Shown: piece after piece, positions 17,392 to 26,308 of the stretch
How the letters are laid out: each line of letters begins with the position of its first letter
Numbering within the stretch: the stretch's first letter is position 1
Assembly: GCA_905221605.1 (NCBI GenBank)
Contig: CAJNDS010002845.1
Coordinates: 1,110,844 to 1,138,214, forward strand
DNA from: Symbiodinium natans
Lineage: Eukaryota; Sar; Dinophyceae; Suessiales; Symbiodiniaceae
Length of the DNA: 27,371 bases
Direction of reading: 5' to 3'
The notes under the pieces: model-generated
The model's database searches: none
Seen by the model: the letters and a program-made list of their open reading frames with translations, nothing else
Told to the model about the DNA's origin: nothing
Made by a program: the position numbers and the translations under genes

Positions 17392-17625
17392 ATGGATGGC
17401 CGGATCTACCGCATCTGGATCCTGCCAAGCCCAGAGACCGCCTTTGCATCTCGGGTGATCGTTCGTGTTGATGTCAGCTTTCTTTGCAAAGACAGCTTTT
17501 CAGTTAGCGGCAGATTTGGAGATGATGACTTTTCTGTAGGCGCTGCTGGGTTTGATTTGAAGCAAGACAAGTTTAGGCATGAGGGTGCGTGCAAGGTCTG
17601 TCTTCGAGAAGACTTGTCCATGTGA
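17392..17625 (+). CDS. Candidate gene, 77 residues, acidic/Gly-Asp-rich
   Basis: I do not recognise the family. The ATG at 17392 has a good context (GGAAATGG) and lies 12 bases after a strong acceptor, so the start may sit in exon 2 behind a spliced leader exon. The frame itself is also open from 17380. It begins MDGRIYRIWILPSPETAF, has a beta-like VIVRVDVSFLC stretch, then GRFGDDDFSVGAAGFDLKQD and a charged Cys-containing end, and stops at TGA 17623-17625. Charged residues and third-position G/C preference are good. The opposing minus frame is Ser/Thr/Leu-rich and reads as antisense. Confidence 0.42.
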   Translation: MDGRIYRIWILPSPETAFASRVIVRVDVSFLCKDSFSVSGRFGDDDFSVGAAGFDLKQDKFRHEGACKVCLREDLSM

Positions 17626-18904
17626 GAAAGTTCAACCAATAGAAGCTGGTGTATTTTCTGTTCATTCCGATACTGATACCGAATCCTTACCGAAACATGA
17701 ACGAAACGAAAGGCTCAAGACACTAGCAACATTCCGGAGACAAGGATCCGCATTCTAGCACGCAATCACAAGCAAGAAGTGGCAGCATCTCGAGACACCT
17801 TTCAAAGTCCAGTCCATGCATGGCCCAGCACATGTACGAGCAACATTCACAGAAGCTTGCCGACCAGATTTGCAAAGAGCTGGCCGGCAGTTTAAAGGAA
17901 GAGTTGTTTTGTCATTTACTTAATCTTCCATCCCAGGAATTCATGTTCATAGTGTGCTTGCGAAGGGCATGCGTGTGACTCACGTCCCCAAACGGCCCAG
18001 ACCGATCTGAATGAACCCGGGGCGCTCAGAGGCATTCTAGGCCGACGCAACTACAAAGGCCTAGTTCGACGCTACGCGTCCAGGAGCCCGGAACGCGTTT
18101 TGGAGTTCAGGCTTTGTAGGTTATTGATCACGAGCTTTGGCCAATTTGAAAATGGTTAGTTCAAGGCTGGCTGGTCTTGGGTCCCACACAGGCAATGACA
18201 AGGTCCAACCAATATGCACGTTCTTCACTGGATTATGCATTGTCAGGACGGCCTTGAACAATGTGGTTCACTTCTCGCTCGATCAACAATGCATAGACCT
18301 GCGCCTCGCTCAGTTTTGAGATGTTACGTGCTTCCAGGCGCAGATTTTGCAGCATCTTTGTACCTTGTTTTGCACATGTTGCATCACTTGGCAACAGTGA
18401 ACTCTCCCCGATCAATTTCATAGAACACCCGTAGGATACCTCTCTGTACATTGCCAATGTGCACGAAGAGCTTGCTCTGGCATGTTTGTTCTTCTATGCT
18501 AACCTGAAATCGTGTTTCGCGACAGCGTGGTGGGGGCTTGGCTTCTGAAGCCGTCCGGCGCTTTTCCTCGTGCACATTTGAGGGAAGGATGTGGGGTGAG
18601 GTGGACTGAAGCGTCGACCCTGTTCATGCGACTTCATCTGTTTGCAAAAGCAGCCGTCAAGGTTCAGGGTGCACTTGAACCGTACCACATGGAGGTTCAG
18701 GGGTTAGGAATGTGGACTTGTTGACTTCCGAAGCCTGTAGCAAAAGAAAGGACTTTGGACTTGTACTTGCAGCGTTGTTGTTGCCCCCTCATTCCGTTAG
18801 CCCGACAAAACTACTGAATGCCCAAACAGATGGCCTTTCGTAGGTGACACCCACCACCTGCACTGCCATTTCCTTGACTACAATCTACGACACCGCCACT
18901 ATCC
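17626..18904. other. No supported gene
   Basis: From 17640 to 18130 there is no frame of note on either strand. From 18130 to 18725 short frames on both strands overlap without good splice sites. I see no repeats of more than a few units. Confidence 0.5.
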
Positions 18905-19381
18905 CTAATCCACAACCATAAACAAATCACTCTTTCGCTGAGCTTGTACGACCATTGCGATGATATCTCCCCCTTCTCCGATGACGACGACTGCCACTAC
19001 CACTACCATCACTGTCACCCTTGCAACTCTGTTGCCTGTTGGGGGGGCACAATGCTTCCAGGCTGCCGGGCAAATATTGCTGTAAGGAGCAGCAATGTTT
19101 GCCCGGAAGCATCCGGCGTGGACATCATCATTGCTGCTACTACTGCTCATTCTTATTGCTGCTGTTGTTGCTGCAGTTAGTCTCCTTCTGATCATTGCTA
19201 TCATATCGAGTAGAGGGTCTTGAGGTGCTCTGCGCTTCTGCTTGCGGCGGCAGTGCATGCTGCACAACCCAGCTTCATAGTGGCCAAGCCACTTCGGCAG
19301 ACTTTCAGGGTTCCGCGGTTTGCTGTTTGGTTTGGACCGCCGTGCCTGGCCCCAGCCCCTCGGAAGCCAGTTCCCCCACAA
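18905..19381 (-). CDS. Long minus frame, partly low-complexity
   Basis: The 158-codon frame starts at a TTG (19381) and ends at TAG near 18905. Its first half is basic (HCRRKQKRRAPQDPL). Its second half is encoded by triplet-repeat DNA that yields Ser-rich and Val-rich runs, including a membrane-like VTVMVVVVAVVVI. Because triplet repeats remove stops, the length is not evidence of coding. The + strand frame 19220-19606 competes. No family recognised. Confidence 0.15.
   Translation of the reverse strand: MWGNWLPRGWGQARRSKPNSKPRNPESLPKWLGHYEAGLCSMHCRRKQKRRAPQDPLLDMIAMIRRRLTAATTAAIRMSSSSSNDDVHAGCFRANIAAPYSNICPAAWKHCAPPTGNRVARVTVMVVVVAVVVIGEGGDIIAMVVQAQRKSDLFMVVD
18981..19018. repeat. GAC/CAC triplet-like tract
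   Basis: An imperfect three-base periodicity (GAC, then CTACCA and CATCAC-like units) on the left flank of the hairpin at 19052-19112. Confidence 0.6.
19052..19112. repeat. Long near-perfect inverted repeat (hairpin)
   Basis: The 17-base arm at 19066-19082 (CCGGGCAAATATTGCTG) pairs with 19090-19106 across a seven-base loop, with a single T-G wobble. Six more base pairs (ATGCTT at 19052-19057 with AAGCAT at 19107-19112) extend the stem after an eight-base one-sided bulge. About 23 pairs in total make it the strongest secondary-structure element in the window. It could be a hairpin RNA precursor, a fold-back element or a recombination product. I see no promoter or terminator to decide. Confidence 0.85.
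19131..19175. repeat. GCT/GTT/ACT triplet-like tract
   Basis: An imperfect three-base periodic tract (TTGCTGCTACTACTGCTC... TTGCTGCTGTTGTTGCTGCAG) on the right flank of the hairpin. Confidence 0.75.
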
Positions 19382-19606
19382 GGTCTGAAGGTCTCAAGAC
19401 AGATCAAGGCGACTGACAAACTTGTCCCGAAGCATCAAGACTTCAAATATGACCCAGCATCTTGGCCAACGCGATGCGTCACCATTCCGTTGCTTCTTGT
19501 GAAGGAAGGGCGCAGGCTTTGGCTGAAGGCAACCCAAGCATCGGTTAAATCCATTCCCTTCCACTGTCCCCATGTGCTTCGTCGGGTGGGCGTGAAGCTT
19601 CAATGA
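19220..19606 (+). CDS. Candidate frame with signal-like N terminus, 128 codons
   Basis: I do not recognise the family. Frame 2 starts at a TTG (19220), with no in-frame upstream ATG seen nearby. It reads a Leu/Ala-rich segment (CSALLLAAAVHAAQ) like a signal peptide with an Ala-x-Ala end, then a basic, aromatic part (FRVPRFAVWFGPPC), a charged centre (KATDKLVPKHQDFKYDPASW) and a basic end, to TGA 19604. If it is real, the true start or an upstream exon is missing. Minus frames overlap from both sides. Confidence 0.27.
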   Translation: MRCSALLLAAAVHAAQPSFIVAKPLRQTFRVPRFAVWFGPPCLAPAPRKPVPPQGLKVSRQIKATDKLVPKHQDFKYDPASWPTRCVTIPLLLVKEGRRLWLKATQASVKSIPFHCPHVLRRVGVKLQ

Positions 19607-19944
19607 ACGTGTAAATTCGTGCAGATTGAGCGGACAAGTACTTGACATGCCCACTGCCAGGTCACAACAACTGCAAGACATTGACGAGAACATCATTTGC
19701 ATGACCACCTGTTTGCGGGTTCCGACGATCGACCTAGACCTTGCACATGTGAACCGCAGATGTGCCCATGGACTCAGATCTCAGTCCTTGGTAGTTTCAT
19801 TGTAGTTGGATTTATATCCCAGGTTCCATTGCCGACTGCCTCAGTCAGATTCATGACAACATGACCTGGTTATTAGGAAGTGTCGGAAGGGGTTGGTGTT
19901 GCTCACCGGTGGTGTCTGCCTACAAGTCTTTCCGGTTGACCTGA

Positions 19945-20375
19945 ATTCGTCACCCAGATAACCACCGGGAGAGTGTGCAAGTTGCAGGTGCCACAAGTCT
20001 GTCGCCCGCCATACACAAGACAGCAAGCGCAGGCATTGGGAATATGTTCAACTTCATCTCACAACCCCACGATCCTGAAGCCAGGGTATTCAACCTTTAC
20101 ACACACACACATTGCGAATCCTGGAGGACCGCATTTCTGCGTACCTGGTCCATGATGGACCTGCTGGGTTCGGGATGGAGCTCAATGTACGAGATGCTTC
20201 AGCGCGAGGCGCCCTTGTGCCCTAATTCCATCAGGTTATCCTGCGCTACAGGGCCGCCAAAGTTGAGATGCCGTGAGAGCGATCATTCTTCTTGTTGCCC
20301 GGAGATCCCCGATTTGTTGGCAACTCCCCAATCATTTTCTGCAGGATGATACAGAACGAGGCCGATTGTCTCCCT
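19945..20375 (+). CDS. Candidate coding segment with two competing + frames
   Basis: I do not recognise the family. Frame 1 is open from 19945 to TGA 20347 and includes NFISQPHDPEARVFNLY and MMDLLGSGWSSMYEMLQREA. In the same DNA, frame 3 reads LEDRISAYLVHDGPAGFGME before a TAA at 20223. It resumes as VILRYRAAKVEMP at 20235-20272, up to a donor CC|GTGAGA (20273). A pyrimidine-rich acceptor, TTTTCTGCAG|G (ends 20344), rejoins frame 3 in phase to a nearby stop. A GTACGA...CATCAG intron (20188-20234) would remove the TAA. The spliced frame 3 model is attractive, but frame 1 is longer. The minus strand is mostly closed here, so some + strand coding is plausible. Confidence 0.32.
20099..20111. repeat. 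Short AC repeat
   Basis: A 13-base AC run. In frame 1 of the surrounding candidate it reads as Thr-His. Confidence 0.85.
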
Positions 20376-21334
20376 TGGCAGTAGGGAAAACCCTATCCTC
20401 AGATCGCCCACTGATCTACCGGACCTTATTTCTCTTGGCAGCACACGGTGCCGTCTGTGCACGTATGTAGTATCTCTCACGGCTACCCTCCTCAGAAGCA
20501 AGTTACAAGGTTGAGCGCCGCTCACCTGAAAGCGAGATTGGTTCTCGGGATCCCGTTGCTTTAATGGCTGGCGTCCCGACGGAGGCCTGGCATATCCAGG
20601 TTTCGTGACTTTAAGACAGAACAGGGTTCACAGGGTTCACACAAGGTGTCGAAGCAAGGGGCTGCCTTGTTCGGTCTTCATCTGTTTGATCACGAGGGCC
20701 CGGAGATGGCTGGTGATGGCACCAAGGGGAAGAAGCTGCAAAGTTTCACTATGACCTTGGGCTCCGAAGCAAAAAACTCAAGCCAAGGCCTCGTGTGTTA
20801 TAAAAGCTGAAACTAAAGTAACCAAAGAACATCAAAGAATCCGAAAGAATTGTGATTGACAGGTTTGGCAGTCCCTCTCCGTTCTGGGAGTCACTCGGCT
20901 AAGTTCGACTTAGATTCTCTGCAGGCTTCCCGAGTCTTTGGGATGGTTTGGCGATCGACCGTATACGTTTCTTCCCATGCCTGCTTGAAGTTATTGAAGC
21001 TCTTGCATGCATAGCATGCGCTTCTTGTACGTGCATGGGGAGCTCTCGGACTTGCAGGGCACTCTGAAGGTGCTGGTCTCACAGTTGAAGCTAGATGTGG
21101 GTTTTCATTATCGGAGCAACAAGGGGATGCTTGGTTTTGGAAGGAAAGTGTGCAAGCCTGAGCCCCAGTAGCCAGGATCCACGGTGGAGCGACTTTCCGT
21201 GTCAGGCCTGCTGCCTCCAACCTGCCACGACATGTCACTTAAAGCTTACAGCTGGGTTTTCTTTTGCTTCAGCTAGCTGGCATAGCCATTTCAATCTAAG
21301 GATACAGTACCTCTTCATGCTCTTGTACCTTTAG
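20376..21334. other. No supported gene
   Basis: Short frames only. CAGGGTTCA is tandemly duplicated at 20622-20639. A 115-codon minus frame (20891-21238) has no splice or start support. From 20530 to 20890 I see nothing. Confidence 0.5.
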
Positions 21335-21799
21335 GAATGCGGACGTCCTCATGTCGCCGAAGACGTTCAAAGGTCTTGGAAAGGTTGTCAAGGCTTGAGA
21401 CCGTGCTGCACGATAAGTACCCGAACTAGAGCAAACTCGGGTAGGGTGGGGAATGGAAAGCAACATCCGACAACTCGAAGCTGTAACTTCGCTGAAGAAA
21501 CTCAGACAAGACTATGCCAAGCGGCAGCTAAAGGTCGTGTGCTTGTCCGGGAGGAGTGGGTTTTTGTTTCCAGCCCCAATAGTTGCTTGCTCATACTCAT
21601 GAGGTGGGCTAGGGCCAGCCTGTGCTGGGACACGGATTTCTTTCGTGCAACAAAGTTCCTGACAGACTTGACAATCTACTTGCGGAAACAGGTCGACACC
21701 TTTGTGAAGATCATCCTCAAAGGAGTCCAGAACTCCACACTCCGAGCTGGTCACGTGCATGCTGCGCAAACCTACATCTTCAGCTGCTGCTCGGTCTAG
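21335..21799 (+). CDS. Candidate long exon behind a strong acceptor, 154 codons
   Basis: I do not recognise the family. CTCTTGTACCTTTAG|G ends at 21334, and frame 2 is open from the next base to TAG 21797-21799. It opens ECGRPHVAEDVQRSWKGC, has a polar Thr/Arg part and then a charged region (EETQTRLCQAAAKGRVLVRE). It ends with an amphipathic helix-like part (RATKFLTDLTIYLRKQVDTF followed by VKIILKGVQNS). Charged composition is good and the opposing minus frame is shorter. There is no early ATG, so it would be an internal or last exon. This is one of the best single-exon candidates here. Confidence 0.42.
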   Translation, partial: ECGRPHVAEDVQRSWKGCQGLRPCCTISTRTRANSGRVGNGKQHPTTRSCNFAEETQTRLCQAAAKGRVLVREEWVFVSSPNSCLLILMRWARASLCWDTDFFRATKFLTDLTIYLRKQVDTFVKIILKGVQNSTLRAGHVHAAQTYIFSCCSV

Positions 21800-22160
21800 T
21801 TAAGCTTTGACCGGTGGCTGCAAAGTGGGCCGTCGAAGGCAACCTATAGTTGGGCCTGCAAGTACACGCCAAAAGTGCCAGTGCCGCATTGGCAGGTACC
21901 ACGTGGGGTACTGCAGCAGAAGTTGCTCTTCACCTAAGTGTTGGAAAATGTCTTTCATTCTGCGAGGACAGTGAGCATTGACACTTAAGGCCTGATGTAG
22001 GGACTCGATGTGTAGCTGATGCAGAACTGCAAACCCTTCACTTCGGAGTTTGCAAAGCCTGTGTCCAGGCTGACCTTCAACTAACTGAACCCCAACCTTA
22101 TCGCTTAGACTTTTTGTGAGGTGCGATCGAATCATGGCTGCACCCAAGCGCCTCAGACTG
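21800..22160. other. No supported gene
   Basis: A 115-codon minus frame (21800-22147) is open, but it has no convincing start or splice site. I see no repeat. Confidence 0.4.
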
Positions 22161-22190
22161 ACTTATTTCTTGTAGACTTATTTCTTGTAG
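22161..22190. repeat. Perfect 15-bp tandem duplication
   Basis: ACTTATTTCTTGTAG occurs twice in direct succession (22161-22175 and 22176-22190), each copy preceded by G. Exactness suggests a recent slippage or repair event. Each copy ends in a pyrimidine-rich TTTCTTGTAG, so the event also duplicates a potential 3' splice site. Confidence 0.9.
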
Positions 22191-22809
22191 GTCTCCGTGG
22201 TAAGCTGGCAAAATTTGGAATGGGATGAGAGGTGTTGACTAGATGCTGAGCCTGTCGTGAGGCCGACCTGCCACCTGTCTTGGAGGCTCAATGGTCCAGA
22301 CCCCTCAAGTGACGCAAGCTCCACGCAACAAAAACACATCATCATGGTGTGGTATAGACACGCAATGACAATGCAAGGGTCGACACATCCGACATAAGGG
22401 GCGGCGCGTAAGCCCTTCGACCTGGATGGCACAAGCCGACCCAGGTCGCTGGCCCACGATGGGCCCGGTACCGGAACGACACCCCCTGGCTCCCTGACCC
22501 CTTCCCACCCCCTGCCCTGGCCCCTAACCTCTGCTTGGCCCAACCCCAGACCTTGCTGGCACCTCCCCGAAACTGCCTCTTGACTCTCGGATCCAACGAA
22601 CGTCATGAAACTGAATTCGTTTTTAGAAGTGAATTGTTGTCTGAGTCTAGGCCTAATCCCTAAAAGGAATAGGTGCCGCCTTGGACGGCGTGGGGTGGGA
22701 GAAAAGTGTTAGATGGCCCTCCGCAATCGGGCCAAAGCTGCTCTTCGCACCTCACGAAGCTTTCGAGCTTGTTCCTAAACCTCACCGTCACAGCATCTAC
22801 ACCCCATCA
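22191..22809. other. No supported gene
   Basis: Overlapping minus frames (to 142 codons at 22178-22606) are Gly/Arg-rich readings of a C-rich + strand stretch (22430-22560). I do not consider them genes. 22610-22809 shows nothing distinct before the telomere-like repeat. Confidence 0.45.
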
Positions 22810-23007
22810 CCCTAAACCCTAAACCCTAAAACCTAAACCCTAAACCCTAAACCCTACACCCTGAACCCTAAATCCTGAACCCAGAAAAAATCCCCAAAGC
22901 CTTAACTCCCGAGGATCCTAACCGGAGTGGATCAAAACGCGAAGGGGATCAATTGGGAGTCTAAACCCTAAACCCTAAACACTATACCCTGAACCCTAAA
23001 CCCTAAG
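22810..23007 (+). repeat. Interstitial telomere-type repeat, CCCTAAA, in two blocks
   Basis: Block 1 (22810-22882) has ten heptamers, six of them exact CCCTAAA and the rest one or two changes away (CCCTGAA, CCCTACA, ACCTAAA, TCCTGAA). Block 2 (22961-23007) has about seven, fewer exact. A 78-bp unique segment separates them. The C-rich strand reads + here, as at a left chromosome end, so the block is internal and degenerate rather than a live terminus. TTTAGGG is the telomere unit of plants, dinoflagellates, chromerids and some other protists. Confidence 0.92.
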
Positions 23008-23209
23008 CTGGTTCCCTGAGCCGTGCGGACGAAAAAAGGCGAGATCTTTGAGTATCTGAAGATATAAGGGCGATTACCAAACAGTCAGCCACCCGCGCAG
23101 CATCCCCTTGGCCACAGGCCCTGTGAAGGATTGCAAGGCAGCCAGTTTGTCCTCCTCCTTAGCGCTCGGTCAACCATTTCTCTACCAGCCAGCTTAGTTT
23201 TCGCGCCCG

Positions 23210-23500
23210 GGGGCGCTGTTACTATTATGTCATTTGCACCCGATGTATTCTTATAGATATTGTTGTATGTTGACATTTTTACAAAAGCACTCATGATAAA
23301 ACTATGAGTGAGTATTCATGATTTGACTGAAATAGCTGAAAAGACGACAAAGAAATGCACAAGCAAAAAGGATAAGGAAAACACATAAGAATCGTCATTA
23401 AAATATTCATATGAAAGATATACAGTTAGAAAATACCTTGATTCATTCGTTTCCTTAAATTCCTCAGCTGCCGCATATTCATTCCTCCCCCTTCTTTCTT
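23210..23500. other. AT-rich intergenic stretch
   Basis: Base composition switches sharply to AT-rich just after the telomere-type repeat. A 7-bp hairpin (CACTCAT at 23288-23294 with ATGAGTG at 23304-23310) lies in it. I see no gene. Confidence 0.7.
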
Positions 23501-23513
23501 CTGGAACCCTTGA

Positions 23514-23912
23514 TCAAGCAAAGCTCAGGCATGGCATCAGTGTGGGCGGTCGTTGCGCTGATCGGACGCATCGTGTCTGCAGCGCACCACAACACGGCCA
23601 CTCCCACTGCCAAGTGCTTTGACATGTGCGCTTTGCCCAACTCGGTAGCCTCCCAAACTCAGAATAAAGTTCTACAGGCTCAGAAAGGCTTACGTAAGCA
23701 CCCATCTCAGCGCTCCAGGCTTGGGTGTCGACATTGAGGTCAAGTCGCCGTGCGAGCAAAGGAGGAAAATTGTTGGCGCTTGACTTGGGTGGCTGGTGGT
23801 CCTTGAGATTCAGAAACACAGGCCGCCAAGAAATTATGAAACGGATTATCAGCACTGTCATCTTACCGAGCTGCTTCCAAACTTTATTGTTTAACAACAT
23901 AGGTTTTTGCAT
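23514..23912 (-). CDS. Candidate minus-strand gene, 132 residues
   Basis: I do not recognise the family. An ATG at 23912 opens MQKPMLLNNKVWKQLGKM, followed by a hydrophobic run (TVLIIRFIISWRPVFL) that could be one membrane helix near residues 18-36. Next come a Pro/Ser part (KDHQPPKSSANNFPPLLARR) and an acidic, aromatic part (LDLNVDTQAWSAEMGAY, then SEPVELYSEF), then a Trp/Cys-rich end to TGA near 23514. It needs no splicing. A + strand frame (23725-24078) overlaps its first half, so the strand is not certain. Confidence 0.33.
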   Translation of the reverse strand: MQKPMLLNNKVWKQLGKMTVLIIRFIISWRPVFLNLKDHQPPKSSANNFPPLLARRLDLNVDTQAWSAEMGAYVSLSEPVELYSEFGRLPSWAKRTCQSTWQWEWPCCGALQTRCVRSAQRPPTLMPCLSFA

Positions 23913-24099
23913 GGAGGTTCCGCGAGGTTGCCAGCATGCGTGGTCATCTGCTCAAGAAATGTTATTGTTTTTTTTCATCCTCCCTTCCAAAGGATTCATG
24001 AAGTCCCCCCGTGGGCTAATTTGTCAGGCGGGCCTACAGGGCCACGATGCGGATTGCCTTCGTTTGGATTTTGCTTAGTACTTGGTTGTGGGACTTTGA

Positions 24100-25266
24100 T
24101 GGAGCAATCGGGATGAGGGGTCGAGCTGGCTGTTCTTTGGAACTCATACTCGGGGAGGTTTGGATATTGAGCTTGGGCGTTTTTTTTCGACAATGTCGAC
24201 TTCATCTCCCTGTGCAGTAGTGTCGTCTCTTTACTTGTAGTTCAATCGGTGCGGCGATATGGACCAACAGTACTTGGGGAGTGCAAGTCGTTTGGTTTGC
24301 CTACTTCTGGCGACACCCTAGTTTCCCACAAAAGAACCTTCCCGTCCCTTCTGCGTCTTGCCCTGGGGCCACCTCTGTCAATATGGATGTCGATGAGGTC
24401 ATGGTGGCACTTTGTTGCAATTCTCATGTGCAGACGGAGAAGATGTTTCGAGTGAAGAGCTTCTTCGTCAGGAACAGTCCACGTCATGTCCAGTCCCTAG
24501 CAGTGGTAGAGCTCCGCTTCGTCATTTCTTTCCTTTTGAGGGGTGCCCTCGAAGTGCGTCTTGTGACACAATGGGTTTCACTTCGGTTTCTATGCTTCGT
24601 GCACTTTGTAGATGGGCGAAGAACTTCCTCGTCAGGTGGCTTGAAACCCAGGGCTTCGTTGCGTGTCGACGTTGCGGCTTGATGATCTCTCGTTGGGTAC
24701 GGGATTTGTAACATCTTCTGTGTTCGATAATCGCCCCTCGACTCCCCAATCGTCACGACGATGTCCTTGGCTTACACGTCCTCACAGATCATCGTGAGCC
24801 TTCACAGACAATACGCCGGCCTTGGATTGAATGTGTCATATTTGGAAAATTCGTATTGACGCAGGCGAAAAATGGACAACGCCTAGCGCACGCTTCCTAC
24901 ATTAAATGGTGTTGTTTATGGCACTGCTCGGTGCCAGAGAAAGGCTCATATTACGCGTTAGCTGTTTGTTTATGTTGCTACTGCCGCGGCGATGGAGATA
25001 CAAACTACTTTATACGTCGTTTTTCATTCACTCGAAATTTGGTGTTTTGTTATATTGTATTTTCAGATGTCGTGTAATGCATTTATGCTGATATGACACG
25101 TTGCAGTGGAACTGGTTTGTGGGAGATGCCTCGATCCGTGGTCCATTTTGGTTCAAGGGCCTTCGGATCCGAGATTTAAATGCCGGTCTGAATCTCAGCA
25201 ACAGGGCGTTGTATGGCCCTGGCGGTCGTTCCTCCAGCCTCTATGGTTTTGGGAAACGGCGCCGTG
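24100..25266. other. No supported gene; ambiguous frames and a diverged short repeat
   Basis: Frames at 24242-24756 are open on both strands. A motif around CTTCTTCGTCAGGAAC (24460) recurs in diverged form as CTTCCTCGTCAGGTGG (24622), so part of this stretch may be a dispersed or duplicated repeat. In minus-strand translation both copies give a DEE-containing peptide. From 24760 to 25266 only short frames occur. Confidence 0.35.
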
Positions 25267-25269
25267 TGA

Positions 25270-25944
25270 CCTCGCCTTCTTCGCATTGGAGGCACCGGCC
25301 CGGCCCTGATCTTCCTCGAACACTTTCTTGGCCGGTGCTCCGGGCCGGAGGGACCAGGATATGGACTCAAAAGGGTGAGGAAAATCGTCCTCATCCCCCA
25401 CTCTGATTGGGACACGGCCGTGGCTGCGCTACAGGTTCCACAACCGCCGAAGACTTCGGAGCCTGCAACACCGCCGGTGACTGGCCCACGCTCGCCGACC
25501 GCCGGGGAGAGCTTTAGACCCTGTACGACGCCTACGGCACGAAAAATGGGAGCTAGCCTTACTCGGAGCACGTGCGGAGCTTCCTCACCCAATTCTGTTT
25601 CTTTCTGCTAACGAGGGCCAATATTAGGATGCGCGCTGAGCACATGGAGCGTTTCCGGCGCCAACAGCGGCCGCTCCTCCACACCGATGCCGCAAAAGCG
25701 CTTCGGAGTCCTGGGCCAGGGCTCGCTACACCGGAAACCTTTTGGCTCCCTAGGTGATAGGTACATCTCACACCCGGACACCAACGACGACAAATCCATT
25801 AAAGAAGGCGAATTTTGCACTGAGGCAGCTCAAGGGAAGAGGTCGCATCAATGCAAGAAGTGTCTGGGACTTCATCGGGCTATGGGTCGCAAGATATACA
25901 CGGTAAAAATAATAGTTTATGGGGATTCAAATGCCCAAAAGTAA
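25270..25944 (+). pseudogene. Long frame with one TAA, Pro/Thr-rich then basic
   Basis: I do not recognise this protein. Frame 1 is open from TGA 25267 to TAA 25942, except for one TAA (25609-25611). The first 113 codons include KRVRKIVLIPHSDWDTAVAA and then a Pro/Thr/Ser linker. The second part ends in a Lys-rich segment with C-x2-C (HQCKKCLGLHRAMGRK). A gag-like or decayed retroelement protein is conceivable from the layout, but there is no diagnostic motif. A 138-codon minus frame opposes the first part. Confidence 0.2.
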
Positions 25945-26079
25945 TATTAAAATGGGGTCTATCCCCATAAAAGGCTACGGGCTCGACCCCTATTTTCGCT
26001 CTGCGGCCGCCCTGTCGGATGCTCCGCCTCCTCTTCCGGTCCATTTGGCTGCTTGTGAGGGCCTTGCAGGGGAATCCTG

Positions 26080-26260
26080 AAAATTCCGGGAATTTTAACC
26101 CTTTTTGTCTAAAAATCCTGGGAATTTTGGGAATTACCCGGAGCTGAAAATTCCGGGAATTTTAGGAATTGTCCGGATTGAGGTTTGGGCTTTCCGGGTT
26201 GGATTTTAAGGTTCCAACACAACAATGATGACATGGGTGCCCTTTGAAAATTCCGGGGTT
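26080..26260. repeat. Cluster of AAAATTCC-G-GGAATTTT palindromes
   Basis: The 17-base palindrome occurs exactly at 26080-26096 and 26147-26163, with degenerate copies at 26111-26128 and 26246-26260. The arms are eight bases with a one-base centre. The spacing is uneven (67 and about 100 bases), so it is not a simple tandem array. It could be a protein-binding cluster or the remains of an inverted-repeat element next to the minisatellite. Confidence 0.75.
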
Positions 26261-26308
26261 TAATAGAAATGGTATAGGGTTTGTGTCCGGCGTTTTGTCG
26301 AGTTGTGG

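Noticed and set aside
22178-22606. 142-codon minus frame
   Set aside because: It is the Gly/Arg-rich reading of a C-rich low-complexity stretch, with two other minus frames open in parallel.
26080-26165. STAT-type site from TTCCGGGAA
   Set aside because: The motif matches TTCN3GAA, but the likely lineage has no known STAT proteins. It is kept only as a repeated palindrome.
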